From Myxococcus xanthus (lineage in GTDB: Bacteria > Myxococcota > Myxococcia > Myxococcales > Myxococcaceae), in assembly GCF_006402735.1 (NCBI RefSeq), contig NZ_CP017174.1, positions 6,242,001 through 6,306,000 on the forward strand: 64,000 bases of DNA. Reading direction: 5' to 3'. Each line of letters starts with the position of its first letter. Within the stretch, counting starts at the first letter, position 1. Positions 63,722-64,000 of the stretch are shown in pieces. The notes beneath the pieces are model-generated. The model worked only from the letters and a program-made list of their open reading frames with translations. It searched no databases and was not told the DNA's origin. The translations under genes and the position numbers were made by a program.

Positions 63722-64000
63722 GCGCTGCCTCCTCCGTCGCTCCCGGTGAGCGGCAACAGCAGCGCCTTCAACTCCTTACGGGCCTGATAGAGCCAGCTCC
63801 CCACGGTGCCTTCGGGGACGCCCATGCGCAGGGCGATGGCGCGGTAGCGCAGCCCCGAGGCATGCAGCGAATACGCCTCACGCACCCTGGGATTCGGCAG
63901 TTGGGCAATGGCCGCCTGGAAGTCCTTCTCCGAGATGTGCTCCCAGACCTCCATGGCCTCCGGTTCGGGGGCCGCCACCCCCTCGCGCACCAGCCGCAAC
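63718..64000 (-). CDS. RNA polymerase sigma factor, C-terminal part
   Basis: Runs off the right edge; only the last 94 or so codons are in view. Region 4 is clear: ISEKDFQAAIAQLPNPRVREAYSLHASGLRYRAIALRMGVPEGTVGSWLYQARKELKALLLPL. This is the helix-turn-helix that binds the -35 element in ECF sigma factors. Its stop overlaps the start of the anti-sigma/CHAT fusion by four bases, so the pair is translated together. The N-terminal region 2 is outside the window. Confidence 0.88.
   Translation of the reverse strand, partial: LRLVREGVAAPEPEAMEVWEHISEKDFQAAIAQLPNPRVREAYSLHASGLRYRAIALRMGVPEGTVGSWLYQARKELKALLLPLTGSDGGGSA

Overview
The window is high-GC, gene-dense bacterial chromosome. It has many lipoproteins with Myxococcus-style signal peptides, CARDB, ELWxxDGT and Ig-like repeat proteins, DUF4388 and TPR proteins, sigma-54 activators, and both LpxC and SerC. 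Together these point to a delta-proteobacterial myxobacterium, most likely Myxococcus or a close relative. No rRNA, tRNA, CRISPR array, insertion sequence or prophage was recognised. Nearly all of the sequence is ordinary chromosome. The exception is a small scar at 5.5-7.2 kb that holds a collapsed SDR gene and a frameshifted ankyrin gene.

Layout. 0-5.5 kb: a Cys-rich lipoprotein gene and a giant polytopic membrane protein with an N-terminal zinc ribbon. 5.5-7.3 kb: the degraded patch with several stem-loops. 7.3-11 kb: a small lipoprotein, a PA0069-type radical SAM enzyme, a GlsB/YeaQ-type membrane protein, a chalcone isomerase-fold protein and SerC. 11.1-18.1 kb: a five-gene operon of ECF sigma factor, membrane anti-sigma-like protein, caspase-fold lipoprotein, Cys-rich lipoprotein and Ig-like/propeller lipoprotein. 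18.1-20.1 kb (reverse): a bufferin-like RiPP operon of Cys-Gly precursor, DUF692/MNIO oxidase and DUF2063 partner, below an M61-like metallopeptidase. 21.8-25 kb: a truncated ketosynthase fragment, a RamB/ScfR-type regulator with a palindromic operator, and a TPR protein. 25-33 kb: TSUP exporter with DUF1634, a zinc-phospholipase-C-like protein, PepA, and an lpxC-led four-gene operon behind a good sigma-54 promoter match. 33.5-41.2 kb: ruvB plus an unknown partner, an MBL hydrolase, an ELWxxDGT protein, then yebC-ruvC-ruvA. 41.2-45 kb: a degenerate receiver/DUF4388 protein, a barrel-like protein and an NtrC-type response regulator with a Cys-rich partner. 45-53 kb: a 2,632-residue protein with 22 CARDB-like repeats. 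53-58.3 kb: an Fpg-family glycosylase and the RNA-repair genes rtcA and rtcB, divergent from rtcR, with a sigma-54 promoter and a structured intercistronic RNA. 58.3-64 kb: an M24 peptidase lipoprotein, then a second sigma/caspase-fold locus (partial sigma factor, then a single protein fusing anti-sigma zinc finger, TM, TPR and CHAT protease, then a 62-residue peptide and a terminator).

Two themes stand out. First, two separate loci couple a sigma factor and a membrane anti-sigma module to a caspase-clan protease, once as separate genes and once as a fusion. This suggests envelope signalling in which protease and sigma control are linked. Second, there is an MNIO/bufferin-type peptide modification operon whose precursor ends in three regularly spaced SCG units. 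All functions are inferred from sequence; nothing here was searched or computed beyond reading.
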